Positions 45,920 to 57,935 of a stretch of DNA of 63,784 nt are shown here, in pieces. Both the position numbers and the translations under genes were made by a program. Position 1 is the first letter of the stretch; the number at the start of each line of letters is the position of its first letter. A model generated the notes under the pieces. The model searched no databases, was not told where the DNA came from, and saw only the letters and a list, made by a program, of their open reading frames with translations. This DNA comes from Clostridium algoriphilum (GTDB lineage Bacteria; Bacillota; Clostridia; Clostridiales; Clostridiaceae): positions 1-63,784 of the forward strand of contig NZ_JAIZZK010000026.1 in the NCBI RefSeq assembly GCF_020443705.1, read 5' to 3'.

Positions 45920-46749
45920 AATGCGTTCACCATCTCATCTATAGTTAATATATCTGATGCTATATTAATACCATTTTGTCTAAGTTCGTATGCAAGTTCT
46001 GTAACTTGCGGAACATCTAACCCTATTTTTTTCATAACAGGTACATTTCTAAATATTTCTTTTGGTTTCCCATTCATTACAATTTTACCACTATCCATAA
46101 CTACAATTCTATCCGCTTCTACTGCTTCTTCCATATTATGAGTTATTAGAATTATTGTTATTCCATACTTTTTGTTTATTTCTTTTATTGTTCGCATAAC
46201 TTCTTTTCTACCATATGGATCAAGCATTGCTGTTGGTTCATCAAAAACAATACACTTTGGCATCATTGCGAGAATACCCGCAATAGCTACTCTTTGTTTT
46301 TGACCACCCGAAAGTAGATGTGGGGCGTGCTTTCTATACTCATACATTTGTACACTTTTTAACGAATCATCAACTCTTTTTCTAATCTCTTTAGGATCTA
46401 TGCCCAAGTTTTCCGGACCAAATGCTACATCTTCTTCTACAATTGTTGCAACAATTTGATTATCTGGATTTTGAAAAACCATGCCAGCTACATTCCTAAT
46501 TTTCCATAGATTAGATTCTACAGAAGTTTGTAATCCATCTACATAAATTTCTCCTTCAGTAGGTATTAATAGTGCATTTATATGTTTAGCAAAAGTTGAT
46601 TTTCCAGAGCCATTATGCCCTAGTATCACTAGAAACTCACCCTTTTCAACCTCTAAATCCAAGCCATCTATGGCTACTTTAGGTTGTTCATCTTCACTTT
46701 GAGGGTACTTATAAACAAGTTTATTACATCTTACCATTTTTTCACCCAT
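45904..46749 (-). CDS. ecfA1: ECF transporter ATP-binding subunit EcfA1
   Basis: A 281-residue ATPase with Walker [11 protein letters not shown]-loop FQNPDNQIV, signature LSGGQKQR and Walker [13 protein letters not shown]. The ATG at 46749 is preferred to an upstream TTG because GGGAGTG then lies at proper spacing. It is the first gene of the ecfA1A2T-truA cluster, next to rplQ. Confidence 0.95.
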   Translation of the reverse strand: MGEKMVRCNKLVYKYPQSEDEQPKVAIDGLDLEVEKGEFLVILGHNGSGKSTFAKHINALLIPTEGEIYVDGLQTSVESNLWKIRNVAGMVFQNPDNQIVATIVEEDVAFGPENLGIDPKEIRKRVDDSLKSVQMYEYRKHAPHLLSGGQKQRVAIAGILAMMPKCIVFDEPTAMLDPYGRKEVMRTIKEINKKYGITIILITHNMEEAVEADRIVVMDSGKIVMNGKPKEIFRNVPVMKKIGLDVPQVTELAYELRQNGINIASDILTIDEMVNALCQLK

Positions 46750-46872
46750 AAGTGTCACTCCCAACGTCTACGAATATGAATATATCAAACTTAAAATATA
46801 TTAAATTATTTTAATTACCAACCTCAATATGAATATTTTTTGTTATATTTGATTAAATTTGAATAGTAAAAT

Positions 46873-46902
46873 GGGGATTAAGTTTGAATTCACTTAATCC
46901 CC
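46873..46902 (-). terminator. terminator after rplQ
   Basis: The arms GGGGATTAAGT/ACTTAATCCCC flank eight bases, with ATTTTACTATT following on the minus strand. It ends the S10-spc-alpha supercluster transcript. Confidence 0.75.
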
Positions 46903-46912
46903 TTGGTTCAAA

Positions 46913-47254
46913 CTATACTAATTCTATTATACTCATTTCTGCTGCGTCGCCTCTTCTTGGACCCATTTTCATTATTCTAGTATATCCGCCGTTTCTCTCA
47001 GCATACTTGGGTGCAATATTATCAAATAAATCTTTAACAACGCTTTCTTCAGTAATAAATGCAAGTGCTTGCCTTCTAGCATGAAGATCTCCTCTTTTTC
47101 CAAGAGTTATCATTCTTTCAGCAAATTTTCTAGTTTCTTTTGCTCTAGTTACTGTAGTTTCAATTTTACCATATTTCAACAAATTAGTTGCAAGACTTCT
47201 AAACATTGCAATTCTTTGATCAGTGGCGCGCCCTAATTTACGATATTGTGCCAT
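46913..47254 (-). CDS. rplQ: 50S ribosomal protein L17
   Basis: A 113-residue L17: [22 protein letters not shown] at the start, [21 protein letters not shown] and [26 protein letters not shown] at the end. Last gene of the alpha operon, 12 bases after rpoA. Confidence 0.98.
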   Translation of the reverse strand: MAQYRKLGRATDQRIAMFRSLATNLLKYGKIETTVTRAKETRKFAERMITLGKRGDLHARRQALAFITEESVVKDLFDNIAPKYAERNGGYTRIMKMGPRRGDAAEMSIIELV

Positions 47255-47266
47255 GTGTTTCCCTCC

Positions 47267-48214
47267 TTACTCTTCAGTTAGTTTTAAGTTCAAACTCAAA
47301 GCTTGAAGTTTCTGTTCAACTTCTTCAAGTGATTTCTTACCTAAATTTCTAACCTTCATCATATCATCCATTGATCTTTCTGTTAGTTCCTGAACTGTGT
47401 TAATTCCAGCTCTTTTTAAGCAATTATAACTTCTAACGGAAAGATCGAGCTCTTCAATAGTCATTTCAAGAACTTTTTCTTTCTTATCTTCTTCTTTTTC
47501 AACCATTATTTCAACATTATCAGCATGATCTGTTAATGTCATAAACAACTTAAAGTGTTCGATAAGTATTTTAGCTGATAAACCAATAGCTTCATCTGGT
47601 CTAATCGTTCCATTAGTCCAAATTTCAATAGTTAATTTATCATAATCAGTAATCTGGCCTACTCTAGTGTTTTCCACAGCAAAATTTACTCTTTTAACTG
47701 GAGTATAAATTGAATCTACTGGTATTGTAGCTATAGGTAGCTCTTCTGTCTTATTTTTACTCATAGACACATAGCCTCTACCTCTATTAACAGTTAGTTC
47801 CATATATAATTTAGCATCATCATCCAATGTTGCTATATGTAAATCACTATTAACAACTTCAATATCGCCATCAGTTTTTATATCTGCTCCAGTAACTACT
47901 CCAGGGCCTTTAGCATCAATACAAATAGTTCTAGGACCTTCTCCAGTCATTGTTAATGCCAAGCTTTTGATGTTTAGAATTAATTCTGTAACATCTTCTT
48001 TGACACCCTTAACTGTTGAAAATTCATGAAGCACGGTATCAATCTTAACTGCACTTGTAGCAACTCCAGGCAATGAAGAAAGAAGAATTCTTCTTAATGC
48101 ATTACCTAAAGTTATACCATAGCCTCTTTCTAATGGTTCAATTATAAACTTACCATAAGAACCATCTTCAGCTGTTTCTACACATTCTATTTTTGGCTTT
48201 TCTATCTCTAACAT
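47267..48214 (-). CDS. rpoA: RNA polymerase subunit alpha
   Basis: A 315-residue alpha subunit. The N-terminal domain (to about 230) has [21 protein letters not shown] for dimerisation. The C-terminal domain (about 245-312) has [22 protein letters not shown] and [12 protein letters not shown] for UP-element and activator contact. Placed between rpsD and rplQ as in other Firmicutes. Confidence 0.98.
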   Translation of the reverse strand: MLEIEKPKIECVETAEDGSYGKFIIEPLERGYGITLGNALRRILLSSLPGVATSAVKIDTVLHEFSTVKGVKEDVTELILNIKSLALTMTGEGPRTICIDAKGPGVVTGADIKTDGDIEVVNSDLHIATLDDDAKLYMELTVNRGRGYVSMSKNKTEELPIATIPVDSIYTPVKRVNFAVENTRVGQITDYDKLTIEIWTNGTIRPDEAIGLSAKILIEHFKLFMTLTDHADNVEIMVEKEEDKKEKVLEMTIEELDLSVRSYNCLKRAGINTVQELTERSMDDMMKVRNLGKKSLEEVEQKLQALSLNLKLTEE

Positions 48215-48277
48215 AATAAACCCTCCTCTTTTTTAATTGGCAACCTATTATGAGGGCAACTGATTCTATATTAATGA

Positions 48278-48898
48278 CTATTTGCTGTATAACTCCACGA
48301 TTAAAGTTTCGTTAACAGGAACATCTATATCTTCCCTAGTTGGTTGTGCTAAAACTTTTCCTTCAAATTTCTCTAAGTTAGCTTCTAACCAATTTGGTAA
48401 AGTTTTAGGATTTTCAAGGAAAACCTTAAACTTCTCAGTAGCTCTGCTTTTATCACATGCAGATACTACTTCATTTGCTGTTAAACTGTAAGAAGGAATA
48501 TCTACCTTTTTACCATTAACTAAGAAATGTCCGTGAGTTACTAGTTGCCTAGCTTCTTGTCTTGAATTTCCGTAACCTAATCTATAAACTACGTTATCAA
48601 GTCTCACTTCTAAAAGTCTTAATAGATTTTCACCTGTTATACCTCTTAACTTGTCAGCTTTTTCATAGTATCTTCTGAATTGACTTTCAAGCACTCCGTA
48701 TATTCTCTTAGCCTTTTGTTTTTCTCTTAACTGTAATCCATAATTAGACATTTTCTTCTTACTCTGTCCATGTTGTCCTGGTGCATAGCCTCTTCTAGCA
48801 AATGCACATTTATCTGTGAAGCATCTATCACCCTTAAGGTTTAGCTTCATACCTTCTCTTCTGCAAAGTCTACAAGTAGCTCCAGTATATCTTGCCAT
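48278..48898 (-). CDS. rpsD: 30S ribosomal protein S4
   Basis: A 206-residue S4 with the zinc-type N terminus CRLCRREG...[11 protein letters not shown], four cysteines retained, and an S4 RNA-binding domain [21 protein letters not shown] and [14 protein letters not shown]. Primary 16S rRNA binder. Confidence 0.98.
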   Translation of the reverse strand: MARYTGATCRLCRREGMKLNLKGDRCFTDKCAFARRGYAPGQHGQSKKKMSNYGLQLREKQKAKRIYGVLESQFRRYYEKADKLRGITGENLLRLLEVRLDNVVYRLGYGNSRQEARQLVTHGHFLVNGKKVDIPSYSLTANEVVSACDKSRATEKFKVFLENPKTLPNWLEANLEKFEGKVLAQPTREDIDVPVNETLIVELYSK

Positions 48899-48936
48899 TC
48901 AAATTACACCTCCTATTTACTATCCTATTAATTTAA

Positions 48937-49329
48937 TCATACTCTTCTTCTCTTTGGTGGTCTACATCCATTATGAGGAATTGGTGTAACGTCTTTGATT
49001 AATGTGATTTCTAATCCAGCCGCTTGAAGTGATCTAATAGCCGCTTCTCTACCTGCTCCTGGTCCCTTAACGAATACGTCAACACTCTTTAATCCGTGCT
49101 CCATAGCTGCTTTTGAAGCAGCTTCTGCTGCCATTTGAGCTGCAAAAGGAGTACTTTTTCTTGATCCTCTAAATCCTAATCCACCTGCACTAGCCCAAGA
49201 TAAAGCATTACCAGCTGCATCTGTAAGTGTAACGATGGAATTATTGAAAGTAGACTTTATGTGTGCACAACCGTGCTCAACATTTTTTCTTTCTTTTTTT
49301 CTTCTACTTCTTTTAACTTTTTGAGCCAT
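48937..49329 (-). CDS. rpsK: 30S ribosomal protein S11
   Basis: A 130-residue S11: [36 protein letters not shown] and the C-terminal [23 protein letters not shown]. It lies between rpsM and rpsD. Confidence 0.98.
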   Translation of the reverse strand: MAQKVKRSRRKKERKNVEHGCAHIKSTFNNSIVTLTDAAGNALSWASAGGLGFRGSRKSTPFAAQMAAEAASKAAMEHGLKSVDVFVKGPGAGREAAIRSLQAAGLEITLIKDVTPIPHNGCRPPKRRRV

Positions 49330-49344
49330 GTTATTCCCTCCTTA

Positions 49345-49713
49345 CTATTTCTTCTTACCCGCCATTGTTTTCTTAGGGCCTTTTCTTGTTCTAGCGTTAG
49401 TTTTAGTTTTTTGTCCTCTTACTGGAAGACCTTTTCTATGTCTTATTCCTCTATAACATCCAACTTCCATTAATCTTTTTATATCTAGAGCAACTCTTCT
49501 TCTTAAGTCACCTTCAATCATAAAGTTCTTTTGAATGTATGTTCTTAATTCATTAACTTCTTCTTCAGTTAAGTCCTTAACTCTTGTTTCAGGATTTATT
49601 CCTGTTGTTTTAAGGATTCCCTTTGATTTTGTTGAACCAATACCAAATATATATGTTAAACCTATTTCTACTCTTTTTTCCCTTGGTAGGTCAATACCTG
49701 CTATTCTTGCCAT
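49345..49713 (-). CDS. rpsM: 30S ribosomal protein S13
   Basis: A 122-residue S13: [42 protein letters not shown] and a basic tail that contacts tRNA. First gene of the alpha-operon part, after rpmJ. Confidence 0.98.
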   Translation of the reverse strand: MARIAGIDLPREKRVEIGLTYIFGIGSTKSKGILKTTGINPETRVKDLTEEEVNELRTYIQKNFMIEGDLRRRVALDIKRLMEVGCYRGIRHRKGLPVRGQKTKTNARTRKGPKKTMAGKKK

Positions 49714-49855
49714 TTACTGTTTACACCTCCCACGTAATTGTTGTTATAATTTTATCACATCTGTGTCTTATAAAACGATGTAATAAGGATTTATTATTAA
49801 TATATTAACTTTTACATATAATACTTAAATTAATATCATTTGTAAATAAAACCGA

Positions 49856-49981
<126 letters not shown>

Positions 49982-49984
49982 TTA

Positions 49985-50203
49985 TTATTTGTCTCTCCAA
50001 GTTATTCTCCCACGAGTCAAATCATATGGGGAAAGTTCCACTGTAACCTTATCACCTGGTAGTATTCTTATAAAATTCATTCTTAGCTTTCCTGAAATAT
50101 GAGCTAAAATTTTGTGCCCACTCTCAAGTTCAACTTGAAATATTGCATTGGGTAAAGTTTCTAACACCACACCTTGCATTTCAATTATATCATCTTTTGA
50201 CAT
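49985..50203 (-). CDS. infA: translation initiation factor IF-1
   Basis: A 72-residue OB-fold protein: [41 protein letters not shown] and [14 protein letters not shown]. The start at 50203 gives the standard length; the longer reading extends into the KOW gene. AAGGAGG lies 12 bases upstream. Confidence 0.97.
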   Translation of the reverse strand: MSKDDIIEMQGVVLETLPNAIFQVELESGHKILAHISGKLRMNFIRILPGDKVTVELSPYDLTRGRITWRDK

Positions 50204-50210
50204 AAGGTAA

Positions 50211-50501
50211 TCAAACCTCCTTACCAATATCTGCAGACTGCAAAAATATTTTAATTTTTGAATTAGTAACCTCTTTTTTAGATAAAATTATATCTCTAAT
50301 CTCTTCAGCTACTGTGTCAGTAAAATTTAGATGTTTAACCTTCTTTTTTTTAGGTTTTTCAATCTTTCTTAACTCTCCATCAGAAATATACACATACTCG
50401 TTATTAAGTATTCCTACTACAATAAAATCTCTGTGCATATCTCTTCCCGCTTTAGAATGTACCACCTTACCTACAAGGCTATTTTTATCCAAATCATTCA
50501 C
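50211..50501 (-). CDS. KOW-domain RNA-binding protein
   Basis: A 96-residue protein with an N-terminal KOW motif ([23 protein letters not shown]), then a Lys-rich stretch ([12 protein letters not shown]) and a short helical tail. It is a clostridial relative of eukaryotic L14e-type proteins, regularly encoded between map and infA. A ribosome-associated role is likely but not shown. Confidence 0.85.
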   Translation of the reverse strand: MNDLDKNSLVGKVVHSKAGRDMHRDFIVVGILNNEYVYISDGELRKIEKPKKKKVKHLNFTDTVAEEIRDIILSKKEVTNSKIKIFLQSADIGKEV

Positions 50502-50506
50502 CTCAA

Positions 50507-51253
50507 TTAGCTCAAAGTTAGTATTTCAGGACCACTTTTTATAATAGCAACAGTATTTTCATAATGTGCAGATAAACTGCCATCTCTTGTTACTACTGTC
50601 CACCTATTAGACTTTACTTTGACATAATGCTTTCCTGTGTTTATCATAGGTTCAATTGCAAGTATCATACCATGGACTAACTTAGGACCCTTATTGGGAG
50701 CACCATAGTTAGGAATTTCCGGATCTTCATGCATTGACTTGCCAATTCCATGACCTACAAAGTCCCTAACTACAGAATATCCAAGGCCTTCAGCGTAACC
50801 CTGAATTGCGGCAGATATATCTGATAATCTATTGCCAATTATAGCTTTTTCAACGCCCTTAAAGAAACTGTTCTTAGTTGCTTCAATAAGCATTGAAGCT
50901 TCATTAGATACCTTTCCTACTGGAAAAGTTCTTGCAGCATCGCCATGATAGCCATTTAATATAGCACCACAATCTATGCTAATTATGTCTCCTTCAAGTA
51001 AAATCCGGTCACTTGGAATCCCATGAACCACTTCATCATTAACAGATGTACATATGGAAGCTGGAAACCCATAATAACCCTTAAAAGATGGTTTAGCACC
51101 CTGTTTTATTATGAACTCTTCAGCTAATTTATCTAGTTCTGCAGTGGTAATTCCAGGTTTTATTCCCTGCTGAATTGTTGCAAGAGCTTCTGAAACCACT
51201 TTACCCGCATTTCTCATATATTGAATTTCCATATCACTTTTTATGTTAATCAT
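50507..51253 (-). CDS. map: type I methionine aminopeptidase
   Basis: A 248-residue enzyme removing the initiator Met. Metal and active-site residues are in [10 protein letters not shown] (His), ISIDCGA and [10 protein letters not shown] (two Asp), [18 protein letters not shown] (His, Glu) and NTVAI. It overlaps adk by four bases. Confidence 0.97.
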   Translation of the reverse strand: MINIKSDMEIQYMRNAGKVVSEALATIQQGIKPGITTAELDKLAEEFIIKQGAKPSFKGYYGFPASICTSVNDEVVHGIPSDRILLEGDIISIDCGAILNGYHGDAARTFPVGKVSNEASMLIEATKNSFFKGVEKAIIGNRLSDISAAIQGYAEGLGYSVVRDFVGHGIGKSMHEDPEIPNYGAPNKGPKLVHGMILAIEPMINTGKHYVKVKSNRWTVVTRDGSLSAHYENTVAIIKSGPEILTLS

Positions 51254-51903
51254 TTTTTTATCGATTCTAAGATACTATAAATACTTTCAAATACACTGTC
51301 AATTGCTTGCGTTCCATCAACTGCTGATAATAAGTTTTTGTCATCGTAATACTTTATCAATGGTTGTGTCTGAGCTTCATATATGTCTATCCGTTCATTA
51401 ACGGTATCTTCTGTGTCATCAGCTCTTTGTACAAGATCACATCCACAAACATTACATTTTCCCGCAGCTTTTGGCGGATTGAATGTAACATGATAGCTAG
51501 CACCACATGTAAGACAAACTCTTCTACCAGTCATTCTACTTAGAATAAATTCTCTAGGAACCTTTATTAGTAACGCTATATCAAGGCTACTGCCCTGCTC
51601 ATCTAATAAAGTTTTTAACGCTTCGCCTTGATTAACAGTTCTAGGATAGCCATCTAGTAAAAATCCATTTTTGCAATCTTCATTATTTAGCCTATCCTTA
51701 ATTATATCTATAGTCAATTTATCAGGAACTAAATGTCCCTTATCAATATGTTTCTTAGCTTCGATTCCAAGAGGGGTTTTTTCTGTAATATTCTTTCTGA
51801 ATATATCCCCTGTTGATATATGTGGGATGAAGAACTTATTGCTTATAGATTTTGCTTGCGTTCCTTTTCCGGCACCCGGAGGACCTAACAAGATTATTCT
51901 CAT
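51250..51903 (-). CDS. adk: adenylate kinase
   Basis: A 217-residue Adk: P-loop [18 protein letters not shown], and a LID domain of the zinc-binding Gram-positive type (CLTCGASYH...CNVCG). It balances AMP, ADP and ATP. Four-base overlap with map suggests translational coupling. Confidence 0.98.
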   Translation of the reverse strand: MRIILLGPPGAGKGTQAKSISNKFFIPHISTGDIFRKNITEKTPLGIEAKKHIDKGHLVPDKLTIDIIKDRLNNEDCKNGFLLDGYPRTVNQGEALKTLLDEQGSSLDIALLIKVPREFILSRMTGRRVCLTCGASYHVTFNPPKAAGKCNVCGCDLVQRADDTEDTVNERIDIYEAQTQPLIKYYDDKNLLSAVDGTQAIDSVFESIYSILESIKK

Positions 51904-51925
51904 AATACCATCTCCTGGTAATAAA

Positions 51926-53206
51926 TTATTTAAGGAATCCTTGATAATGACGCATTACTAATTGTGACTCAAGTTGCCTTAAAGTCTCAAGAGCAACATT
52001 TACCATAATTAGCAACATTGTGCCTCCAAAGTATATTCCTTTAAACTGAGTAAATCCTTCTACAATAATAGGGAATAGTGCTATAACACCTGCAAAAGAA
52101 CCTCCAATTATTGAAATTTTAGTAAGCACATTATCAATGTAACTTGCTGTATTCTCCCCTGGTCTAATACCTGGTATAAATCCTGATGATTTTGACATGT
52201 TTTCAGCCATTTCATCCGGTTTAAATGTTACCTGGGTATAAAACCATGTAAAGAATACTATTAATACAAAATACACTAATGAATATTTCCAACTATTTGT
52301 TTCAAATATGCTCCAAGGACTTCCTGTAATGAATTTTGCAATTGCAGATGTCGGTTTAAGTTGTGCTATTGTTGCTGGGAATGTCATTACTGACATTGCA
52401 AAAATTATACCGATAACTCCAGATCCATTTACATTGATTGGAATATGTGTTGATTGCCCTTTAAAAACCTTGTTACCAATAGCTTTACCAGCATATTGAA
52501 CTGGAATTCTTCTTTCGCTTAAGCTTGCTATTACAACAGCTACTAATAATGCTATAGCAACTATAATAAACATTATAACCTCTACAAAATTTACAGTGCC
52601 TGCCTTTTGAAGTCCAGCAATTTTATATGCTGTTGAAGGTAACGCAGATATAATATTGATAAATATTATTAATGAAACACCATTACCAATACCTTTACCT
52701 GTGATTTGCTCACCTATCCAAACCAAAAATGTTGATGCGGTGGTCATTGTTAGCACCACTAAAAATATGGTTAGACTGGATTTATCTGAAAATGCTCCTG
52801 TACCTGCAATAATCGCATACATACCAAATGCTTGTAGCGCACCAAGTACTATTGAAGCATATCTAGTATAATCCTGTATTTTCTTACGTCCTTCAAGCCC
52901 TTCTTTAGAAAGTTGTTCTAAATATGGAATTGCAATTACTAATAATTGCATTATAATCGATGCATTTATGTATGGACCAACACCCATAGCAAATATACTA
53001 AACTTACTAAATGCACCACCTGAAAGCATGTCATAAAAACTAAATAATGTACCTCCATTACTAGTTAAGCTTGCTAGCTTACTAGCATCCACACCGGGAA
53101 CAGGAATGAAGATACCTACCCTAATAATTACAACCATAAGCAGTGTGAAAATCATACGTTTTCTTAAATCAGGAATTTTCCAGGCATTACGTAGGGTTGA
53201 TAACAA
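51926..53206 (-). CDS. secY: preprotein translocase subunit SecY
   Basis: A 426-residue translocon channel with ten membrane helices: [43 protein letters not shown] and the C-terminal [21 protein letters not shown]. It starts with TTG immediately after the rplO stop codon, with its binding site GAGGTGAT inside rplO. Confidence 0.97.
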   Translation of the reverse strand: MLSTLRNAWKIPDLRKRMIFTLLMVVIIRVGIFIPVPGVDASKLASLTSNGGTLFSFYDMLSGGAFSKFSIFAMGVGPYINASIIMQLLVIAIPYLEQLSKEGLEGRKKIQDYTRYASIVLGALQAFGMYAIIAGTGAFSDKSSLTIFLVVLTMTTASTFLVWIGEQITGKGIGNGVSLIIFINIISALPSTAYKIAGLQKAGTVNFVEVIMFIIVAIALLVAVVIASLSERRIPVQYAGKAIGNKVFKGQSTHIPINVNGSGVIGIIFAMSVMTFPATIAQLKPTSAIAKFITGSPWSIFETNSWKYSLVYFVLIVFFTWFYTQVTFKPDEMAENMSKSSGFIPGIRPGENTASYIDNVLTKISIIGGSFAGVIALFPIIVEGFTQFKGIYFGGTMLLIMVNVALETLRQLESQLVMRHYQGFLK

Positions 53207-53647
53207 TTATATCACCTCAACTTTTCCTCCAGCTGCTTCAACTTTCTCAGCTGCTCCCTTAGATAATTTAAATACTTTTACAGTTAAGTTCTTTTCTAAA
53301 TTACCATTTCCAAGTATCTTAACTCCGTCGTATATCTTTCTTACTACTCTTCTCTCTACTAACAACTCTTGTGTAACCTCAGTACCATTTTCAAATATAT
53401 TCAGTCTATCTACATTTATACAAGAATATTTTTTTGCAAAAATATTATGAAACCCTCTTTTAGGTAATCTTCTGTATAAAGGCATCTGACCTCCTTCAAA
53501 TCCTGGTCTTGTTCCTCCACCTGATCTAGAGTTTTGTCCATCTTGACCTCTTCCTGCAGTTTTTCCCCAACCAGACGCAGTACCTCTACCGATTCTCTTA
53601 GGGCCTTTTTTAGAACCTTCCGCAGGTCTTAACTCTTGAAGCTTCAT
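53207..53647 (-). CDS. rplO: 50S ribosomal protein L15
   Basis: A 146-residue L15: [37 protein letters not shown] and [17 protein letters not shown]. Its stop codon abuts the secY start. Confidence 0.98.
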   Translation of the reverse strand: MKLQELRPAEGSKKGPKRIGRGTASGWGKTAGRGQDGQNSRSGGGTRPGFEGGQMPLYRRLPKRGFHNIFAKKYSCINVDRLNIFENGTEVTQELLVERRVVRKIYDGVKILGNGNLEKNLTVKVFKLSKGAAEKVEAAGGKVEVI

Positions 53648-53665
53648 GTCAACACCTCCTCTTTT

Positions 53666-53845
53666 TTATACTTGTTCAACTTTTACTAGATATATAATTT
53701 TGTTAATCATACCTTTGATCTGAGGAGTTTCCTCGTGCTCAACACTTTTTCTTATTTTTCTTAATCCTAAAGCATTAACCGTAGCAATATGTTCTTTCTT
53801 TCTACCTATTAAGCTTTTAACCAATGTTATTTTAACTTTAGCCAA
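53666..53845 (-). CDS. rpmD: 50S ribosomal protein L30
   Basis: A 59-residue L30 that begins with TTG: M(TTG)[19 protein letters not shown], then [25 protein letters not shown] and [10 protein letters not shown]. The binding site GGAGGGG is upstream. Position between rpsE and rplO is as expected. Confidence 0.95.
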   Translation of the reverse strand: MAKVKITLVKSLIGRKKEHIATVNALGLRKIRKSVEHEETPQIKGMINKIIYLVKVEQV

Positions 53846-53857
53846 GGTTTTCCCCTC

Positions 53858-54355
53858 CTATCTTAAAATTTCTTCTACAGTTTTGCCTCTTAGTTTAGCA
53901 ACATCTTCTACTGTTCTTAAGCCTGCTAAACCTTCTATAGTAGCATTTACTACATTTCTTGCATTACTAGAGCCTAAAGATTTAGCTCTAACATCTTTTA
54001 ATCCTGCTAATTCTAGAACTGCTCTAACTGGTCCTCCAGCTAAAACTCCTGTACCTTCAGCACCAGGCATTATGTGTATAACCGCAGTACCGAACTTACC
54101 ATCAATAGTATGTGGAATTGTTGATCCAACCATAGCTACATTTATTAAGTTCTTCTTAGCATCTTCTATTCCTTTTCTAATTGCTTCAGGAATTTCTACA
54201 GATTTACCCATTCCAACGCCAACGTGTCCGTTTTCGTCTCCAACAACAACTAATGCGCTGAATCTGAAGTTTCGTCCACCTTTAACAACCTTAGCAACTC
54301 TGTTTATATTAACTACTTTTTCTTTAAGGTCTAATGTACTAGGATCTATTTTCAT
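53858..54355 (-). CDS. rpsE: 30S ribosomal protein S5
   Basis: A 165-residue S5: [40 protein letters not shown] and [16 protein letters not shown]-like sequence ([11 protein letters not shown]). Involved in decoding fidelity. Confidence 0.98.
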   Translation of the reverse strand: MKIDPSTLDLKEKVVNINRVAKVVKGGRNFRFSALVVVGDENGHVGVGMGKSVEIPEAIRKGIEDAKKNLINVAMVGSTIPHTIDGKFGTAVIHIMPGAEGTGVLAGGPVRAVLELAGLKDVRAKSLGSSNARNVVNATIEGLAGLRTVEDVAKLRGKTVEEILR

Positions 54356-54372
54356 GTGTTTCCCTCCTTCTC

Positions 54373-54735
54373 TTAGAATTTAAGTCCAGCTTCTCTTGCT
54401 CCTTCAGCGAGGATTTGTACTCTACCGTGGTACACATATCCGCCTCTATCAAAAACTACTTCTTCTATTCCTTTTTCAAGTGCTCTTTCTGCAACCATTT
54501 TTCCTACTAGTTTTGCTGCTTCTTTATTGCTTCCTATTTTTTGTTCGAAAGCTTTATCTATACTTGAAGCAGAAACTAATGTGATTTTTGCAACATCATC
54601 TATTACTTGAGCATATATGTTCTTTTCACTTCTGTATATAGCTAATCTAGGTCTTTCAGCTGTACCAGAGATTTTTTTACGAACTCTAAGATGACGCTTA
54701 ACTCTTGACTTTTGTCTATCGTCTTTCTTGAACAC
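54373..54735 (-). CDS. rplR: 50S ribosomal protein L18
   Basis: A 120-residue L18, a 5S rRNA binder: [26 protein letters not shown] and [30 protein letters not shown] at 54735 is taken as start because AAGGAG lies eight bases before it; a GTG three codons earlier overlaps the site. Confidence 0.95.
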   Translation of the reverse strand: MFKKDDRQKSRVKRHLRVRKKISGTAERPRLAIYRSEKNIYAQVIDDVAKITLVSASSIDKAFEQKIGSNKEAAKLVGKMVAERALEKGIEEVVFDRGGYVYHGRVQILAEGAREAGLKF

Positions 54736-54755
54736 ATCATTCACTCCTTCCTACT

Positions 54756-55295
54756 TTATTTACCTGTCTTACCTTCCTTACGTCTGACAATTTCGCCAGA
54801 ATATCTGATTCCTTTTCCTTTGTAAGGTTCTGGTTTTCTCCAGGTTCTAATGTCTGCTGCAACAGCTCCAACTAATTGTTTATCAATTCCTTTAACTATT
54901 ATCTTATTAGCATCAGGTAAAATAAATTGAATTCCTGCAACTGCATCTATTTCAACTGGATGTGAATATCCAAGACTTAATGTTATTTTAGCACCTTTAA
55001 GTTGTGCTCTGTAACCAACACCTACTAACTCAAGTGTCTTTTCGTATCCCTCTGTTACGCCAATAACCATATTATTTATTAATGATCTTGTCAATCCATG
55101 AAGAGCTCTATGCTCTTTTACATCACTTGGTCTTGTAACTACCACAGTATTGTCTTCCAAAGCTATATTCATTTTGGTACTCATGTTTTGAGTTAACTCA
55201 CCTTTTGGTCCTTTTACATTGACAACATTTAGTGGTGAAACTGTAACAGTTACTCCATTAGGTATAGCTACTGGAAGTCTTCCGATTCTTGACAT
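54756..55295 (-). CDS. rplF: 50S ribosomal protein L6
   Basis: A 179-residue L6: [37 protein letters not shown] and the C-terminal [23 protein letters not shown]. The start at 55295 follows AGGAGGTG. Confidence 0.97.
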   Translation of the reverse strand: MSRIGRLPVAIPNGVTVTVSPLNVVNVKGPKGELTQNMSTKMNIALEDNTVVVTRPSDVKEHRALHGLTRSLINNMVIGVTEGYEKTLELVGVGYRAQLKGAKITLSLGYSHPVEIDAVAGIQFILPDANKIIVKGIDKQLVGAVAADIRTWRKPEPYKGKGIRYSGEIVRRKEGKTGK

Positions 55296-55325
55296 ACTTA
55301 CACCTCCTGTATTCTTTTCAGACAC

Positions 55326-55494
55326 ATAACAATTTTCAACTGCTATATCTCATATATTCATTTTAAGTACTACCCAATTACTAATTGTTTAGTCTCCATA
55401 TTACTTTAAGCACATAACAACTTTATTATTTATAAATGATCTATTATTACTATGTACATAACAAACAACACAGTTATGCCTTAGAATTATTATA
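55326..55494. other. non-coding gap inside the spc operon
   Basis: A 170-base spacer between rpsH and rplF, where neighbours are usually 10-40 bases apart. It contains three direct copies of ACATAACAA (about 55323-55331, 55402-55410 and 55452-55460) and AT-rich sequence. No ORF is evident. Confidence 0.6.
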
Positions 55495-55893
55495 CTACCA
55501 AATATAACAAATAACTTCTCCGCCTAGGCCTAATTTTCTAGCCTCTTTATCTGCTACTAATCCTTTTGAAGTTGATATTATAGCAACTCCGAGTCCATTC
55601 AATACTTTTGGAATATCTTCATTTTTAGAATATACTCTTAAACCTGGCTTAGATATTCTCTTAAGTCCAGTGATAACTCTTTCCTTGTTTTGACCGTATT
55701 TCATTGCAAGTCTCATCATAGGAACGACACCATCATTATATTCTTCGATGTTTTTAAGATATCCTTCTTGAAGCAATATATTTGCGATTTCCTTCTTTAT
55801 AGTTGATGAAGGTACTTCTACTATTTCATGTCTAACAACATTTGCATTTCTTATACGTGTTAGCAAATCTGCGATTGGGTCAGTCATAACCAT
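55495..55893 (-). CDS. rpsH: 30S ribosomal protein S8
   Basis: A 132-residue S8: [34 protein letters not shown] and [31 protein letters not shown]. It binds 16S rRNA and, in other bacteria, represses the spc operon. Confidence 0.98.
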   Translation of the reverse strand: MVMTDPIADLLTRIRNANVVRHEIVEVPSSTIKKEIANILLQEGYLKNIEEYNDGVVPMMRLAMKYGQNKERVITGLKRISKPGLRVYSKNEDIPKVLNGLGVAIISTSKGLVADKEARKLGLGGEVICYIW

Positions 55894-55925
55894 TTTTCGT
55901 GCCTCCTTTCATTAGAATGTTCTAA

Positions 55926-56111
55926 TTACCAACTTGCTTTTCTGCAACCAGGAATTTCTCCCTTGTGTGCAAGTTCTCTAAAACAGATACGGCATATACC
56001 AAATTTTTGTAATACAGAATGTGGTCTTCCACATAGTCTGCATCTTGTATAAGCTCTAGTTGAATATTTAGGTTCTTTTTTCCACTTCTCTATTAAAGCC
56101 TTACGTGCCAT
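55926..56111 (-). CDS. rpsN: 30S ribosomal protein S14, zinc type
   Basis: A 61-residue S14 of the zinc-binding form: [27 protein letters not shown] keeps the two Cys-x2-Cys pairs, and it ends [11 protein letters not shown]. Confidence 0.97.
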   Translation of the reverse strand: MARKALIEKWKKEPKYSTRAYTRCRLCGRPHSVLQKFGICRICFRELAHKGEIPGCRKASW

Positions 56112-56126
56112 ATGTTAACCTCCCTA

Positions 56127-56669
56127 TTATTGAGCAAATGGCATTCCAAGGAACCTTAATAACTCTCTTGCTTCCTCGTCTGTCTTTGCTGTAGTAACGA
56201 ATATTATATCCATTCCTCTTACTTTATCTATTTTATCATACTCTATTTCTGGGAATATAAGTTGTTCTTTAATACCGATAGCATAATTTCCTCTACCATC
56301 AAATGCTTTAGAAGAAGCTCCTCTAAAATCTCTAACTCTAGGCAATGCAACGTTCATTAATTTATCAGCAAATTCGAACATTTGAGCTTTTCTTAGTGTA
56401 ACTTTACAACCTATTGGCGTATTCTCTCTTAACTTGAAGTTAGCTATAGATTTCTTTGCTCTTGTTACGATTGGTTTTTGACCTGCGATAATTGACATAT
56501 CACTAAGAGCTGCATCTAAAACTTTAGAATTATCTTTAGCTTCGCCAACTCCCATATTTAAAACTATCTTTTCAAGCTTTGGTACTTCCATTATATTTTT
56601 ATAACCGAATTTCTCCATTAAAGCTTGAACTACTTCATTTTCATATTTTTCTTGTAGTCTTGAACTCAT
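56127..56669 (-). CDS. rplE: 50S ribosomal protein L5
   Basis: A 180-residue L5, a 5S rRNA binder: [35 protein letters not shown] and [21 protein letters not shown]. Confidence 0.98.
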   Translation of the reverse strand: MSSRLQEKYENEVVQALMEKFGYKNIMEVPKLEKIVLNMGVGEAKDNSKVLDAALSDMSIIAGQKPIVTRAKKSIANFKLRENTPIGCKVTLRKAQMFEFADKLMNVALPRVRDFRGASSKAFDGRGNYAIGIKEQLIFPEIEYDKIDKVRGMDIIFVTTAKTDEEARELLRFLGMPFAQ

Positions 56670-56691
56670 ATGTTAAACCTCCTTTCAGAAA

Positions 56692-57015
56692 TTAAAATGT
56701 TTCTCCACATTTCTTACAAACTCTTACTTTAGTCCCATCTTCTAGAATTTTACTATTTATTCTTGTTACATTTTTGCACTTTGTACAATATAACATAACT
56801 TTAGAACTATTAATAGCTGCTTCTCTGTGAGTTATTCCACCTTGCATATTTTGTTTGCTTGGTTTCTGATGTTTTGTAACCACACTAACATCTTTCACTA
56901 AAACCTTACCTTTTTTAGGATATACAGCTAAGACTTCGCCTATTTTGCCTTTGTCTTTACCTGATATAACCATTACTGAATCTTTCTTTCTTACGTGCAC
57001 TTTTATAACTGCCAT
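56692..57015 (-). CDS. rplX: 50S ribosomal protein L24
   Basis: A 107-residue L24 with a KOW motif (KDSVMVISGKDKGKIGEVLAV), GGITHREAAI and a C-terminal zinc-finger-like YCTKCKNVTR...VRVCKKCGETF. The start at 57015 follows AGGAGG. Confidence 0.97.
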   Translation of the reverse strand: MAVIKVHVRKKDSVMVISGKDKGKIGEVLAVYPKKGKVLVKDVSVVTKHQKPSKQNMQGGITHREAAINSSKVMLYCTKCKNVTRINSKILEDGTKVRVCKKCGETF

Positions 57016-57032
57016 GTTAGCCACCTCCTATC

Positions 57033-57401
57033 TTATAAAACTTCAGGTGCTAGTGATAAGATTTTACTGAAGTCTTTGTCTCTTAACTCTCTTGCAACTG
57101 GTCCGAATATACGAGTTCCTTTTGGGTTTTTGTCGTCTTTGATGATAACAGCTGCATTATCATCAAATTTAACGTATGATCCATCTGCTCTTCTTAAGCC
57201 TTTTGCTGATCTAACGATAACTGCTTTAACAACTTCGCCTTTTTTAACAACTCCACCTGGTGTTGCACTTTTAACGCTGGCAACTATGATGTCACTTATG
57301 TTTCCCCATTTTCTCTTGGAACCACCTAATACTCTAATACACATAATTTCTTTTGCACCAGAATTATCTGCAACCTTTAACTTTGACTGCTGTTGTATCA
57401 T
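57033..57401 (-). CDS. rplN: 50S ribosomal protein L14
   Basis: A 122-residue L14: [37 protein letters not shown] and [28 protein letters not shown]. Normal length, strong family match. Confidence 0.98.
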   Translation of the reverse strand: MIQQQSKLKVADNSGAKEIMCIRVLGGSKRKWGNISDIIVASVKSATPGGVVKKGEVVKAVIVRSAKGLRRADGSYVKFDDNAAVIIKDDKNPKGTRIFGPVARELRDKDFSKILSLAPEVL

Positions 57402-57437
57402 ATCAAATACCCTCCTTTCAGTCGTTAAACTGAAATA

Positions 57438-57692
57438 TTATTTAGCTTTTTCAACTATTCCAGTAACTCTCCATCTTTTATCTTTAGATAATGGTCTAGT
57501 TTCCATAATTGAAACTTTATCATTAACTTTAGCTTCATTATTTTCATCATGAGCCTTAAATTTTGTTGTTTTATTAATTATCTTTCCGTATAACGGATGA
57601 CGTACCTTTGTTTCAATTGCAACAACTACTGTTTTATCCATTTTATCAGAAACTACTTTACCTGTTCTTGTTTTCCTGTTATTTCTTTCCAC
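57438..57692 (-). CDS. rpsQ: 30S ribosomal protein S17
   Basis: An 84-residue S17: [42 protein letters not shown] and [13 protein letters not shown]. It is preceded by rpmC on the same strand. Confidence 0.98.
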   Translation of the reverse strand: MERNNRKTRTGKVVSDKMDKTVVVAIETKVRHPLYGKIINKTTKFKAHDENNEAKVNDKVSIMETRPLSKDKRWRVTGIVEKAK

Positions 57693-57713
57693 AAGAGCAA
57701 CCTCCTTTCAGTT

Positions 57714-57935
57714 TTACTGTTCAAAAGCCTTTATTTCTTCTTGCCTAAGGATGGTCTTAATTTGGGCTATAGATTTTTTAACTGCTTTAATTCTCATAGG
57801 GTTTTCTAGTTGCCCTGTAGCTAACTGAAATCTAAGGTTAAATAATTCTACCTTCAAATCAGACATCTTAACTAGCAAATCTTGAGGATTACTTTGTCTC
57901 AATTCATTTAATTCATTAGCCTTCAACGACTTCAC
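57714..57935 (-). CDS. rpmC: 50S ribosomal protein L29
   Basis: A 73-residue L29 beginning with GTG inside the 3' end of rplP (20-base overlap): [11 protein letters not shown], then [23 protein letters not shown] and [20 protein letters not shown]. The longer reading gives an unlikely N terminus. Confidence 0.93.
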   Translation of the reverse strand: MKSLKANELNELRQSNPQDLLVKMSDLKVELFNLRFQLATGQLENPMRIKAVKKSIAQIKTILRQEEIKAFEQ

